From Aurantibacter crassamenti (lineage in GTDB: Bacteria > Bacteroidota > Bacteroidia > Flavobacteriales > Flavobacteriaceae), in NCBI RefSeq assembly GCF_016811105.1, contig NZ_JAFBGM010000002.1, positions 124,001 through 188,000 of the forward strand: 64,000 nt of DNA, in the 5' to 3' direction. The position numbers and the translations under genes were made by a program. The notes beneath the pieces are model-generated. The model ran no database searches, was not told the origin of the DNA, and saw nothing but the letters and a program-made list of their open reading frames with translations. Below, piece after piece: positions 41,175 through 50,038 of the stretch; position 1 is the first letter of the stretch, and each line of letters opens with the position of its first letter.

Positions 41175-42950
41175 ATGAAAACAAATAAAATAAAAAATAT
41201 AATGTGGTTTGCAGTTGCTCTGCTTGTAATTGGCTGCAACGATGACTTCTTAGAAAGAGCACCACTTGATAGTGTAAGTGATGGTACCTTTTGGTCCACT
41301 GAAAGTGATCTTCAGGTATACAATAACAATTTTTATGATTTAGCAAGACAAGATCACGCAGTACCAGCAATGATGGGTCACTCTGACGGTTTTAATAGTC
41401 ATAAATATGGAATCTGGTATTTAGATGAGGCATCAGATAATATAACCGCTCAGCATAGTAGACATGATCGATATCGGTCTTTACGCGCTGGAATTCATGT
41501 AGTTCCTGATGGAGCACAATGGTATGGTTACACGGGGTGGAATTTTGTTCGTTCTTTAAACATAGGCTTACAAAATTATGACCTAGCCAATGTAGCTGAA
41601 GAAGTAAAGGATAAATATAGAGCTGAAGCACGACTTTTTAGAGGTTGGTTCTATGCTGACAAAGTTTCTAAATTTGGCGATATTACATGGATTGATGAAG
41701 AACTATCAACTGAATCAGAACAATTATTTAGTGCTAGAACGCCTCGTAATGAAGTTATGGCTAACGTATTAGAAGATTTGAATTTTGCTACTGCAAACAT
41801 TCCAGAATCTTGGGGTGATGGTGGTAATCATGGTCGTTTAAATCGTTGGGCTGCATTGTTAGTAAAATCAAGAATTTGTCTTTTTGAAGGTACTTGGCAA
41901 AAATACCATGGCGGTACTAATAGTGAAATGTGGTTGACCGAAGCGGCAAATGCAGCTAAAGAGCTAATTGATAACGGTGGTTATTCATTGTATTCAACTG
42001 GTGATCCTTTACATGACTATAACGCATATCACCGTCAATTAGATTTAGACGGTAATTCTGAAGTTATTTTATGGAGAAAATATGATCCAGGTCAATATAC
42101 AAATCACGTAATGTCATATTGGAGAGGTTACAATGGTGGTGCGACCAAGAGTATGGTAGAAGATTATCTTTGTACTGATGGTAACCCTATTACATTATCT
42201 GATTTATATGAAGGAGACGCAACCATTGAAGATGTTTTTGTAAACAGAGATCCACGTTTACGCCAAACTATTCTTCATCCAGAAGATCGTGAGTTTTATA
42301 ATTTTGGGAATAGTGCCGACTTTACATATCCTCGTGTTACCGGTATGGTAGGAGGAGAAAAAAGTGCAACAGGTTACCAAATAATCAAAGTTTATGATGC
42401 GGCAGCAGCATATCGTTCTTATAATACGTCATGGACACCTGCAATAACATTGCGTTTAGGTGAAGCCCTATTGAATTATGCTGAGGCAGTAGCTGAATTA
42501 GGTACAATAAGCCAAGGTGATCTTGATTTGACTATTAATGCACTTCGTGATCGTGTGGGTATGCCTCACTTAGATATGAGTGCTGTACCAGTAGATCCTC
42601 GTTATACAGGTGACGGCATTTCTCCATTAATAGCTGAAATTAGGAGAGAACGACGTGTTGAATTGTTTATGGAAGGCTTCCGTTATGATGATTTACGTCG
42701 TTGGAAACAAGGTTCTAAATTAGCAAAGAAAGATTTCGGTATCCAATGGGACGCAGCTGCAGAGGCACGTTATGAAGGCGCAACAGTGGTAACAGCCGTA
42801 GATGCAGAATCTGGAAAAACCTATGTTGATCCTTATGGTGGTTCAGATTGGGCAACACCTCAATTTGATGAAAGCAAGCATTATTTGTGGCCTATTCCAC
42901 TTTCAGAAATTTCGCAAAACCCAGATTTAGGTCAAAACCCTGGCTGGTAA
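41175..42950 (+). CDS. SusD/RagB-family surface glycan-binding lipoprotein
   Basis: A 591-residue lipoprotein; signal peptide with lipobox VIGC and acylated cysteine near residue 19. I start at the ATG giving MKTNKIKNIMWFAVALL; an ATG 42 bp upstream overlaps susC and adds non-signal residues. SusD landmarks are YRAEARLFRGWFYADKV, LLNYAEAVAELG, IRRERRVELFMEGFRYDDLRRW and WPIPLSEISQNPDLGQNPGW. It caps the SusC barrel and binds the glycan at the cell surface. A terminator ends the pair. Confidence 0.95.
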   Translation: MKTNKIKNIMWFAVALLVIGCNDDFLERAPLDSVSDGTFWSTESDLQVYNNNFYDLARQDHAVPAMMGHSDGFNSHKYGIWYLDEASDNITAQHSRHDRYRSLRAGIHVVPDGAQWYGYTGWNFVRSLNIGLQNYDLANVAEEVKDKYRAEARLFRGWFYADKVSKFGDITWIDEELSTESEQLFSARTPRNEVMANVLEDLNFATANIPESWGDGGNHGRLNRWAALLVKSRICLFEGTWQKYHGGTNSEMWLTEAANAAKELIDNGGYSLYSTGDPLHDYNAYHRQLDLDGNSEVILWRKYDPGQYTNHVMSYWRGYNGGATKSMVEDYLCTDGNPITLSDLYEGDATIEDVFVNRDPRLRQTILHPEDREFYNFGNSADFTYPRVTGMVGGEKSATGYQIIKVYDAAAAYRSYNTSWTPAITLRLGEALLNYAEAVAELGTISQGDLDLTINALRDRVGMPHLDMSAVPVDPRYTGDGISPLIAEIRRERRVELFMEGFRYDDLRRWKQGSKLAKKDFGIQWDAAAEARYEGATVVTAVDAESGKTYVDPYGGSDWATPQFDESKHYLWPIPLSEISQNPDLGQNPGW

Positions 42951-42980
42951 TTGTAAATAGTAAGTATTTATTAAAAGACA

Positions 42981-43008
42981 AGGCCATCTTTATGAGATGG
43001 CCTTTCTT
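42981..43008 (+). terminator. Terminator after susCD
   Basis: A 9-bp stem AGGCCATCT/AGATGGCCT with a 5-nt loop followed by a T-rich stretch. The lyase gene 55 bp on needs read-through or its own promoter. Confidence 0.85.
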
Positions 43009-43062
43009 TATTTTTAACTAGACCAAAGCAACTTATTAATCATTCACAAAACTGATTTAACA

Positions 43063-44949
43063 ATGAGATCAAAAAAAAATATTTATTTAATAATTTTCGT
43101 GCACTTATTTTTATTCTGTTCAATACAGAATATTGCTGCACAAGAAACAGACAAACAACCAATTCCAAAACTAGACAATCCTATAAGCGTTCAATATTTA
43201 CAGAAAAAGCTAAAGAAGAATGGTCCAAAATTGGTTTTAAATTCCAAGATTGAAAAAAATCTTAAAAAGCAACTTCAAACGAATCCAGTAGTTAAAAATC
43301 TATTTAAAGCGATACAAGAAAACGCTATTGAAATACAAAAAGAGCCCCTATTAATTAGAAAACTGGAAGGCCGAAGATTATTACATGTTTCTCGTGAAAT
43401 GTTATACAGAATGAATATTTTGGGTATGGTTTATAGAATGGAGAAAGATTCGGTTATTCTAAAGCGTATTAATGATGAAATAAAAGCAGTGTGCAATTTT
43501 TCAGATTGGAATCCTTCACATTACTTAGATGTTGCTGAAATGGCAATGGCAGTTGCGTTTGGTATTGATTGGGCAGGTGAAGCACTACCCGTAAGCACAG
43601 TAAAACTTGCCAAATCTGCCCTCATTGAAAAAGGCATCAAACCAAGTTATAACGAGAAAGGAAATACCGGCTGGGTGGGCGGAAATAATAATTGGAATCA
43701 AGTTTGTCATGGAGGAATGATAGCAGCCTCTATTGTAACGGCAGATATAAATCCGAAGCTAGCTTCTCAAACAATTAGCCGTGCTTTAGATAGTATTCCG
43801 CAGGCTCTAGTTTCTTATGGCCCAGATGGCGTATACCCTGAAGGTTCTACCTATTGGTCTTACGGAACTTCATTTTCTGTTTTTACAATTGCTATGCTAG
43901 AAAGTGCTTTTAATACTGATTTTGGACTATCGGAATTCCCTTCTTTTATGCAAAGTGCAGATTTTAGATTATTAAGTAATGCTCCTTCTGGATGGTATTA
44001 TAATTTCGCTGATTGTGGAGATAAACGAAGCGAACAAGGTGATATTACGTTAGCTTGGTTTGCTTCTAAAACTGGTAATAAAACATATTTTGAAGAAGAA
44101 CGTTTTCTGGCACCTGCTTCAGAAATGGGTAAACTACCAAGAAATGCAGGAGCTGGATTGGTATGGATATCTCAATACAAAGAAAAAGGTGACCAAAAAA
44201 TACCTGAAGCTTGGAAAGGTGATGGTGATAATCCAATAGTGATATTTAAATCACCAGAAAGCGACCCACACCAATATTATTTTGGTGGTAAGGGTGGCAG
44301 AGGAACCGTGCCGCATGGTAATATGGATGGAGGTTCTTTCATATTTGAGGTCAACGGTGTACGTTGGTCTATTGACACCGGTAATCAACGATATCATGAT
44401 TTAGAAAAGACAGGTTTTAATCTTTGGGATAGATGTCAAGAATGTGAACGGTGGACACTTCTAACTAAAAATAATTTCGGTCATAGTACCATATCTGTAA
44501 ACAATAAACATCATGTGGTTGATGGAAAAGCAATCATAACTGATTTTAAAAATGGTGCTCAACCAGAAGCTACAATCGATTTAAGTGCAGCCTTTAAAGG
44601 ACAATTAGAAAGTGCAAATCGTCGTTTTGTTAAAGATAGTCCGAAATCATTATTAATTGAAGATACTTTAGTGGCATCAGATTCTACAAACTTGATAACC
44701 TGGCAAATGTTAACCATAGCTGATATTGAAATTGTGGATGGTGGAGCTATTTTACATCAAGATGGAAAACAATTAAAATTAGAAAATTTATCACATCCAG
44801 AATTGTCTGTATCTGTTATTTCTTTAGACCCATCACCAATAAAATTAGATAGACAAATAGAAGGTTTGAAACGAATTGAAATACTACTTCCTGCATACAC
44901 ATTAAAAAACAAAAAAACAACGTTAAGAGTAAGATTGTCAGGAGATTAA
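43063..44949 (+). CDS. Heparinase II/III-like polysaccharide lyase
   Basis: A 628-residue exported lyase; signal peptide to about residue 26. The alpha/alpha toroid covers about residues 50-390 and holds NNWNQVCHGG at 209-218 (Asn and His of the active site) and YPEGSTYWSYG near 258-268 (catalytic tyrosine). The C-terminal beta-sandwich begins near 395, with HGNMDGGSFIFEVNG and His418. Such enzymes cleave uronic-acid glycans by beta-elimination. The subfamily (PL12, 15, 17, 21 or an unclassified group) and the glycan cannot be fixed by eye. It completes the small PUL with SusCD. Confidence 0.85.
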   Translation: MRSKKNIYLIIFVHLFLFCSIQNIAAQETDKQPIPKLDNPISVQYLQKKLKKNGPKLVLNSKIEKNLKKQLQTNPVVKNLFKAIQENAIEIQKEPLLIRKLEGRRLLHVSREMLYRMNILGMVYRMEKDSVILKRINDEIKAVCNFSDWNPSHYLDVAEMAMAVAFGIDWAGEALPVSTVKLAKSALIEKGIKPSYNEKGNTGWVGGNNNWNQVCHGGMIAASIVTADINPKLASQTISRALDSIPQALVSYGPDGVYPEGSTYWSYGTSFSVFTIAMLESAFNTDFGLSEFPSFMQSADFRLLSNAPSGWYYNFADCGDKRSEQGDITLAWFASKTGNKTYFEEERFLAPASEMGKLPRNAGAGLVWISQYKEKGDQKIPEAWKGDGDNPIVIFKSPESDPHQYYFGGKGGRGTVPHGNMDGGSFIFEVNGVRWSIDTGNQRYHDLEKTGFNLWDRCQECERWTLLTKNNFGHSTISVNNKHHVVDGKAIITDFKNGAQPEATIDLSAAFKGQLESANRRFVKDSPKSLLIEDTLVASDSTNLITWQMLTIADIEIVDGGAILHQDGKQLKLENLSHPELSVSVISLDPSPIKLDRQIEGLKRIEILLPAYTLKNKKTTLRVRLSGD

Positions 44950-44970
44950 TTAAATTTCCTTAAATTTTGA

Positions 44971-45003
44971 AAAAAGGCATATCCTCACAGATATGCCTTT
45001 TTT
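44971..45003 (+). terminator. Terminator after the lyase gene
   Basis: A 13-bp perfect stem AAAAAGGCATATC/GATATGCCTTTTT with a 6-nt loop and T-run. Confidence 0.9.
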
Positions 45004-45138
45004 ATTTAAATGAAATAATAGAAGAGTCAACTGTTAATTTACTCATAAAGCAAATTTTTATTTTAAACCATAGTTCAATTTAAAAGTCTTAGAGATGTAG
45101 AGAAAAAAGAATATTAACCTTTTTTAAAATATAGAATT

Positions 45139-45726
45139 ATGAAAACGCATATTAAAACATATACAGTATCCGCTTTATTATTATTAGCCTTTGCACTTCC
45201 AAGTTCAGCGCAAGTTCGAAAGCGAACAGCTACAAAAACAGTAACTACACGAACAGTAACTAAAAGCACACCAAATAGAGTATCAAGTAGAAAAGTTGTT
45301 TATAAAACTCCTAAAAAGAAGGTTGTTTCTGTACGAACTGTGCCCAATAGAACCATAATAAAACACAAAGGTCAAAACTACTATTACTCCAACAGTAATT
45401 ACTACACTTACTCAAGAGGAAGATATATAGCCATAGCTCCTAAACTTGGGTTTCGTATAAAAACCTTACCAACTAATTACAAAAGAATACGCTTTAACAA
45501 TCATATTTATTTTAACGTTGGCGGCACCTTTTATTCACAAAACAATAGTGAATACGAAGTAGTAGAACCAGAAATTGGAACGTTAGTTTACGAACTTCCT
45601 GACGGTTACGAAAAAGTAGATATAGATGGACAAACTTACTATGAATTTGCAACCATTCTTTATGAAAAAGTTCAAATTGATGGAACAAGAGCCTATGAAG
45701 TTGTTGGTATCATAGATATGGAATAA
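45139..45726 (+). CDS. DUF6515 family secreted protein
   Basis: A 195-residue exported protein with signal peptide ending PSSAQ. The first 70 mature residues are very rich in Thr, Lys, Arg and Val (VTTRTVTKSTPNRVSSRK), and the rest is a tyrosine-rich beta domain with near-repeats (LPTNYKRIRFNNHIYF, then LPDGYEKVDIDGQTYYEF) that fits DUF6515. The function is unknown; the basic, aromatic composition suggests envelope or nucleic-acid or polysaccharide contact. It is a single-gene unit flanked by terminators. Confidence 0.75.
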   Translation: MKTHIKTYTVSALLLLAFALPSSAQVRKRTATKTVTTRTVTKSTPNRVSSRKVVYKTPKKKVVSVRTVPNRTIIKHKGQNYYYSNSNYYTYSRGRYIAIAPKLGFRIKTLPTNYKRIRFNNHIYFNVGGTFYSQNNSEYEVVEPEIGTLVYELPDGYEKVDIDGQTYYEFATILYEKVQIDGTRAYEVVGIIDME

Positions 45727-45757
45727 GAATAATTTAATCTTGTTTAAAAATATACAG

Positions 45758-45792
45758 GCGTTTCCTTTTCAAAAAGGAAACGCTTGTCTTTT
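45758..45792 (+). terminator. Terminator after the DUF6515 gene
   Basis: A 12-bp stem GCGTTTCCTTTT/AAAAGGAAACGC with a 2-nt apex that probably opens to a larger loop, followed by TTGTCTTTTTT. Confidence 0.85.
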
Positions 45793-45907
45793 TTCCTTTA
45801 AACCAGAGTTGTTTTGGAATAGTTTTTAAGTTTTCTCAGTTAATAAAATCCAAACGGGGTACTTTTTCGTATTGAATGGTAACTAAGTAAACAAACCAAT
45901 TTAATAC

Positions 45908-47857
45908 ATGACACTCCGTAGATTAATTCGGCCAGTATCATTTTTTCTTTTTTTACTGTTCTCCACAACTAGTATTGGTCAGGAAAAGCAAAAATTTTCT
46001 GGACCCATAGAAATTGGCAACTATTCAGGTATTGCCAAATATCAATATTTTGTATCTGAAAATGACACTATTTTAGATGGTGCGTTCGAAATGCAGAAAT
46101 CGAACTTAGGTGATTTACTTACTAATGCAGATGAAACCTTCTCGTTTACAGGACAATTTAAAAACAATCATGCCAACGGTTTATGGAATTTTGATTTTGG
46201 TGAATTTAAGTCTGATAGTTTAACAGAGGTAATTGGCTTTCAATACAAAATAAATATTAGTGGGCTACAAGAAAAAGCAAAGGGGAACCTCAAAATGGGA
46301 AAACCTGATGGTCTGTGGCATTATTCTCGAAACCAAATTAAGAATTCTGAACTTTTAGAGACTCTTTTTGAAAGCTCAATAGAATTTGATAATGGTATAC
46401 CTCAAAAAAGTTTTAAAATTAAAAATACTGAAGGCACTGTAGTTGGCAGGTTTTTAAGAGATGGATTGGCACATGATGAATGGACATTTTATTCAGAAAA
46501 ACAATTAGGCAATACTGAAAGTTGGTTCTTTACAAATGGAGAATTACAAAAAATTAGTACAGTTACTAATGAGCAATCAGATGAAATAAAATTAAGCAAA
46601 GTTAACAATGCCAGTAAGACCATAATCAATTTTGATAGTAGATATATAAAACTAATAAGCTTAACAGATAATGGTGCTCAAAAAATACTTGCTAATGCTA
46701 GTGAAATACCCAATTTATTAGCAGAAAATGCGGAGTACTATAAAAAGTTAGATACGATATTATCTTCGTTAGGTGAGGCTGCTTTTCTACCTGAATTTAA
46801 AGTAAAAGTTGCTTATTATCCTTTAGATTCACTAGAGCGAAAAAATCTTCATGCAATTAGCGAAAGTTATAAAAGGTCAGATTCAATAAGTACTTCGTTT
46901 TTGACCGATACCCAACTTAATATTTTAAAGCTTTCTGATGAAGAAGCTAATTACTACTATGCAGTAATCGACTCTATTTCAAAACAATACCTTCATCCTA
47001 TAAAAGAAATATTAAAATTAAATGATGATAACATTTTAGAATATGTTGATCGTAATTTTTTAGTTCAGCATGTTTTACCCAATGGTTTTCCTTCTAAAGA
47101 AATTAATATAATTCTATCAGAAGGTGTTAGCAAGTCATTTAGCGATAGCACCGCAAAGTCTTTTACTTTTTCTGAAAAGAGCTTAAGCGGAATCTTGCAA
47201 ATGACAAAATATGCCGAGTCTAGTTTAAATTCTATTGAAAAAGTACTCGAACCTAAGTTAGCAAAAGAAAGGCGCCAGCAAGAATTCATTGCTATTGAAG
47301 AACAAATGATTTCGCAAATAAAAAATTTAAATGGTGTTATTGATTCAGTAGACTCAAAATTTCCAAAAGAATTGATTAGTGCTCTCGAACAAATTAAATC
47401 AGTAGCAAATAAAAATCTGAGCAAATACTCTAACATGCAAAATCTGGAAGAAAAACTGGATTTCGGTCAACACCTTACCAATTGCTTTACTCATTTAGAA
47501 CAACTTGAAAAAGAGATATTAACTCATCCAACTAAAAATCAAGAAATAGTTGAACATTATCAAGATCAAGTATGGAATCCATTCATGGCTAATCTTATGA
47601 CTGAAGAAATCAAAAAACGTATTACAGGTGCTTATCGAAAAGTTTTAGAACCTTACCTAATAAATGAGGTGAATACTAATTTAGATTGCACTAATGCTGC
47701 CACTTTACTTGATTTGTATAAAGCTACCCACGAGCGTATGTTGACTTTAAGAGATGAAGACACACATAAGTTAGAACGTAAATTAAAAAGAGAGCAAGAT
47801 CCAAAAATGGTATTAGAATTAATGAATATTAACCCAACAGTTAAGAAAGAGCAATGA
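45908..47857 (+). CDS. Secreted protein with MORN/YwqK-like repeats and a long helical C-terminus
   Basis: A 649-residue exported protein; signal peptide ends TTSIGQ. Residues 25-220 hold degenerate MORN-like repeats marked by NGLWNFDF, DGLWHYSR and HDEWTFYS. Residues 230-649 are mostly helical, charged and probably coiled-coil, with no domain I know. Its stop overlaps the ATG of the DUF2490 gene (ATGATG), so the two are coupled, and a third MORN gene follows after 31 bp. The three may form an envelope complex; no function is established. Confidence 0.7.
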   Translation: MTLRRLIRPVSFFLFLLFSTTSIGQEKQKFSGPIEIGNYSGIAKYQYFVSENDTILDGAFEMQKSNLGDLLTNADETFSFTGQFKNNHANGLWNFDFGEFKSDSLTEVIGFQYKINISGLQEKAKGNLKMGKPDGLWHYSRNQIKNSELLETLFESSIEFDNGIPQKSFKIKNTEGTVVGRFLRDGLAHDEWTFYSEKQLGNTESWFFTNGELQKISTVTNEQSDEIKLSKVNNASKTIINFDSRYIKLISLTDNGAQKILANASEIPNLLAENAEYYKKLDTILSSLGEAAFLPEFKVKVAYYPLDSLERKNLHAISESYKRSDSISTSFLTDTQLNILKLSDEEANYYYAVIDSISKQYLHPIKEILKLNDDNILEYVDRNFLVQHVLPNGFPSKEINIILSEGVSKSFSDSTAKSFTFSEKSLSGILQMTKYAESSLNSIEKVLEPKLAKERRQQEFIAIEEQMISQIKNLNGVIDSVDSKFPKELISALEQIKSVANKNLSKYSNMQNLEEKLDFGQHLTNCFTHLEQLEKEILTHPTKNQEIVEHYQDQVWNPFMANLMTEEIKKRITGAYRKVLEPYLINEVNTNLDCTNAATLLDLYKATHERMLTLRDEDTHKLERKLKREQDPKMVLELMNINPTVKKEQ

Positions 47858-48687
47858 TGCGAAATTCAAAACAGATAGTATGGGTATTATTCCTAATGTT
47901 GGTGTGTATTTGCAAGCAAACTATAGCACAAAATGAAGATTATGAAGTGCTCCCCAAAGAGTCAAAATATAAACATGCCAAAACAAAACTTTGGGTAAAT
48001 ACGTATGGTAAAATAAGAATCTCAAAACGATTGTATTGGGATGCTCAGACACATTTTAGGTTTGAAGAAACTGAAAACACCCCTTTTCTGGGTCAAGTAG
48101 GGCAATTGTATAATCGCCATGCCTTAGGATATATTTACTCTAAGAAAGTAAACTTTAGCCTTGGTGGTGTTCTTCGACTTAACTTTAATACGGATCCATT
48201 ATCTGAAGATAGAAACTTAGTGCCTGAGTGGCGAATTTGGCACCAATACCAATTTGCAATGCCTGTATATAGTGCAACTATTTATCATCGAATCAGAATT
48301 GAGCACAGATGGACACAAGGTTTTGAAGACAATAGCGAGTATATTTTTAGAAATAGATGGCGTTATTTGTTCAGAGCAAAAATTCCATTAAACAGTCATA
48401 AACTAGAACCCAAAACACTATATGTCGCCCCAGAAACAGAACTAATTATGCAGAGTGGTAAAGCTGTTGTAGGAAGTGTTATGGAAGATCTGCGGTTAAC
48501 CGCTACATTGGGTTATATTCTTACTCCACGTTTAACAGTAGCCGCCGGAGGGCTGTATTCTATGGGGCAAGATTTAAAAAATGCTGGGGAATTTAAACAA
48601 ACATTTACGCTACGTGCACATTTATACTATTCCCCAGACTTTAGAAGGGTTAAAAATAAATTACCTGCAATTCATTTAAATGATTAA
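47854..48687 (+). CDS. DUF2490 outer-membrane-type protein
   Basis: A 277-residue exported protein with signal peptide ending CKQTIAQ. The mature part shows alternating amphipathic strands and family marks LWVNTYGKIRISKRLYWDAQ, YHRIRIEHRWTQG and LRAHLYYSP, which fit DUF2490, a predicted outer-membrane beta barrel of Bacteroidota of unknown function. It overlaps the upstream MORN-like gene by 4 bp and precedes another MORN gene. Confidence 0.82.
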   Translation: MMRNSKQIVWVLFLMLVCICKQTIAQNEDYEVLPKESKYKHAKTKLWVNTYGKIRISKRLYWDAQTHFRFEETENTPFLGQVGQLYNRHALGYIYSKKVNFSLGGVLRLNFNTDPLSEDRNLVPEWRIWHQYQFAMPVYSATIYHRIRIEHRWTQGFEDNSEYIFRNRWRYLFRAKIPLNSHKLEPKTLYVAPETELIMQSGKAVVGSVMEDLRLTATLGYILTPRLTVAAGGLYSMGQDLKNAGEFKQTFTLRAHLYYSPDFRRVKNKLPAIHLND

Positions 48688-48718
48688 TAAAACCAGTAGT
48701 TAAAGTAATACTTCAATA

Positions 48719-49564
48719 ATGAAAAAGAGAATTGCAATACCTTATATTTTATTTGCAGCAACGGCCGGGGTAGCCCTTTTTTATCTATTTAGGTCTGTAG
48801 GTTTAAAAAATGATTTAAAGCAAAAAGAGACGCAACAAGCTGAAATTGATCAAAGTTTAGCGGAGTTTAAAGAAGTAATGCGAATTGATTCCATTTTATT
48901 AGAAGGTGATTACAAAAAAGCTTTGAATGCTTATAATAGTGAGCTTAAATACGTTAAGGATAATCCATATAGAATTCCTTTAAGAATAGGCCTTGCCGAG
49001 CAATTACTAGATTTAAAATCAGATAATACCGAAGTTATAAAAGATAGTGTAGTTACTAATTTAGATTCACTTCAGTTATTGGAACAAAAAGTGAAGTACG
49101 ATTTAAACGTACGAGATTCTTTGACCTTTGCACTAGAAAAAACTAAAGTACAATTGGCAACGATGAGACGCCAATTAAGTAATAAGTCTTTAGGAGAATA
49201 CTTAAAATTCAAGAATAAAAAAGGTAGCCTAATGCATTATGTTGGTCAGGTTTCAAATAACATGGCAAATGGTACTGGGGTAGCAATATTAAATACTGGC
49301 AGTCGATATGAAGGTTCATGGAAAAACAATGAACGTCATGGCGAAGGCACCTTCTATTGGGCTGATGGCGAGTATTATGTTGGAAGTTATTCTAATGACC
49401 TTAGAAACGGAATAGGCACTTATTATTGGCCAAATAAAGAGAAATATGTTGGTGAATGGAAAGATGATAAACGAAACGGAAAAGGTACTTTTTATGGGAA
49501 AGATGGTGAAGTTTTCACCAAAGGATTGTGGAAAAATGACAAACTAGTTGAGGAAGAAAAATAG
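48719..49564 (+). CDS. Membrane-anchored MORN-repeat protein
   Basis: A 281-residue protein with an N-terminal membrane segment (IPYILFAATAGVALFYLF, residues 6-23), a helical coiled-coil stretch (about 28-160), and three or more MORN repeats in the last 85 residues (YEGSWKNNERHGEGTFYW, YVGSYSNDLRNGIGTYYW, YVGEWKDDKRNGKGTFYG). MORN repeats are known for lipid and protein contacts. The gene closes a three-gene unit with a secreted MORN-like protein and a DUF2490 barrel, suggesting a cross-envelope assembly; the role is unknown. Confidence 0.78.
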   Translation: MKKRIAIPYILFAATAGVALFYLFRSVGLKNDLKQKETQQAEIDQSLAEFKEVMRIDSILLEGDYKKALNAYNSELKYVKDNPYRIPLRIGLAEQLLDLKSDNTEVIKDSVVTNLDSLQLLEQKVKYDLNVRDSLTFALEKTKVQLATMRRQLSNKSLGEYLKFKNKKGSLMHYVGQVSNNMANGTGVAILNTGSRYEGSWKNNERHGEGTFYWADGEYYVGSYSNDLRNGIGTYYWPNKEKYVGEWKDDKRNGKGTFYGKDGEVFTKGLWKNDKLVEEEK

Positions 49565-49644
49565 AACTTTATAAACTAAAAACATCTAGTTTTTCAACAA
49601 GAGACCTTCCTTCTTTACTTTAAACTAAATACGATATATTTGGA

Positions 49645-49956
49645 TTAAGAACCAGAATGTTCTTTACAATTATCACAAGCACAGCTATCTCCTTCACATT
49701 TGCAATTTCCATCTTTATGGACCGTACAAGTTGACTTATGTTCATTTTCTATAAGAGCCAAATCCATTTTACAAACCGGACATTGACCTTCTGTAGTATA
49801 CATTTTTCCATCTTCACAATTCATCGGACATTGATATTGTAAATCAGATTCTACATGAGAATGCTTCATATCACTTTTCTTGTCTTTACAAGAAGTAAGC
49901 ACTGTTACTGAACAGAAAAACAAAAGAATAGGAAAAATAAGCAGTTTGACTTTCAT
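49645..49956 (-). CDS. Heavy-metal-binding lipoprotein with metallothionein-like tail
   Basis: A 103-residue lipoprotein; I start at the ATG giving MKVKLLIFPILLFFCSV, with lipobox LTSC and acylated Cys23. An ATG 51 bp upstream would spoil the signal peptide. Residues 41-70 form a heavy-metal-binding domain (YQCPMNCEDGKMY, then GQCPVCKMDL), a type found in copper and other cation efflux proteins. The C-terminal 27 residues hold six cysteines (Cys77, 85, 87, 92, 94, 97) in CxC patterns, as in metallothioneins. It probably binds Cu or Zn in the periplasm. No efflux gene is adjacent. Confidence 0.85.
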   Translation of the reverse strand: MKVKLLIFPILLFFCSVTVLTSCKDKKSDMKHSHVESDLQYQCPMNCEDGKMYTTEGQCPVCKMDLALIENEHKSTCTVHKDGNCKCEGDSCACDNCKEHSGS

Positions 49957-50038
49957 AATCAATGATTTAAGAAATCTCAAAATTAAGGCTTTTAGAAAAA
50001 CTAGCACTTAAACTCCTTGAAATAGCAAAGACAACAAG

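Noticed and set aside
45758-45792. Inverted repeat as an insertion-sequence end
   Set aside because: It is a single hairpin with a T-run right after a stop codon; no transposase or matching end is near.
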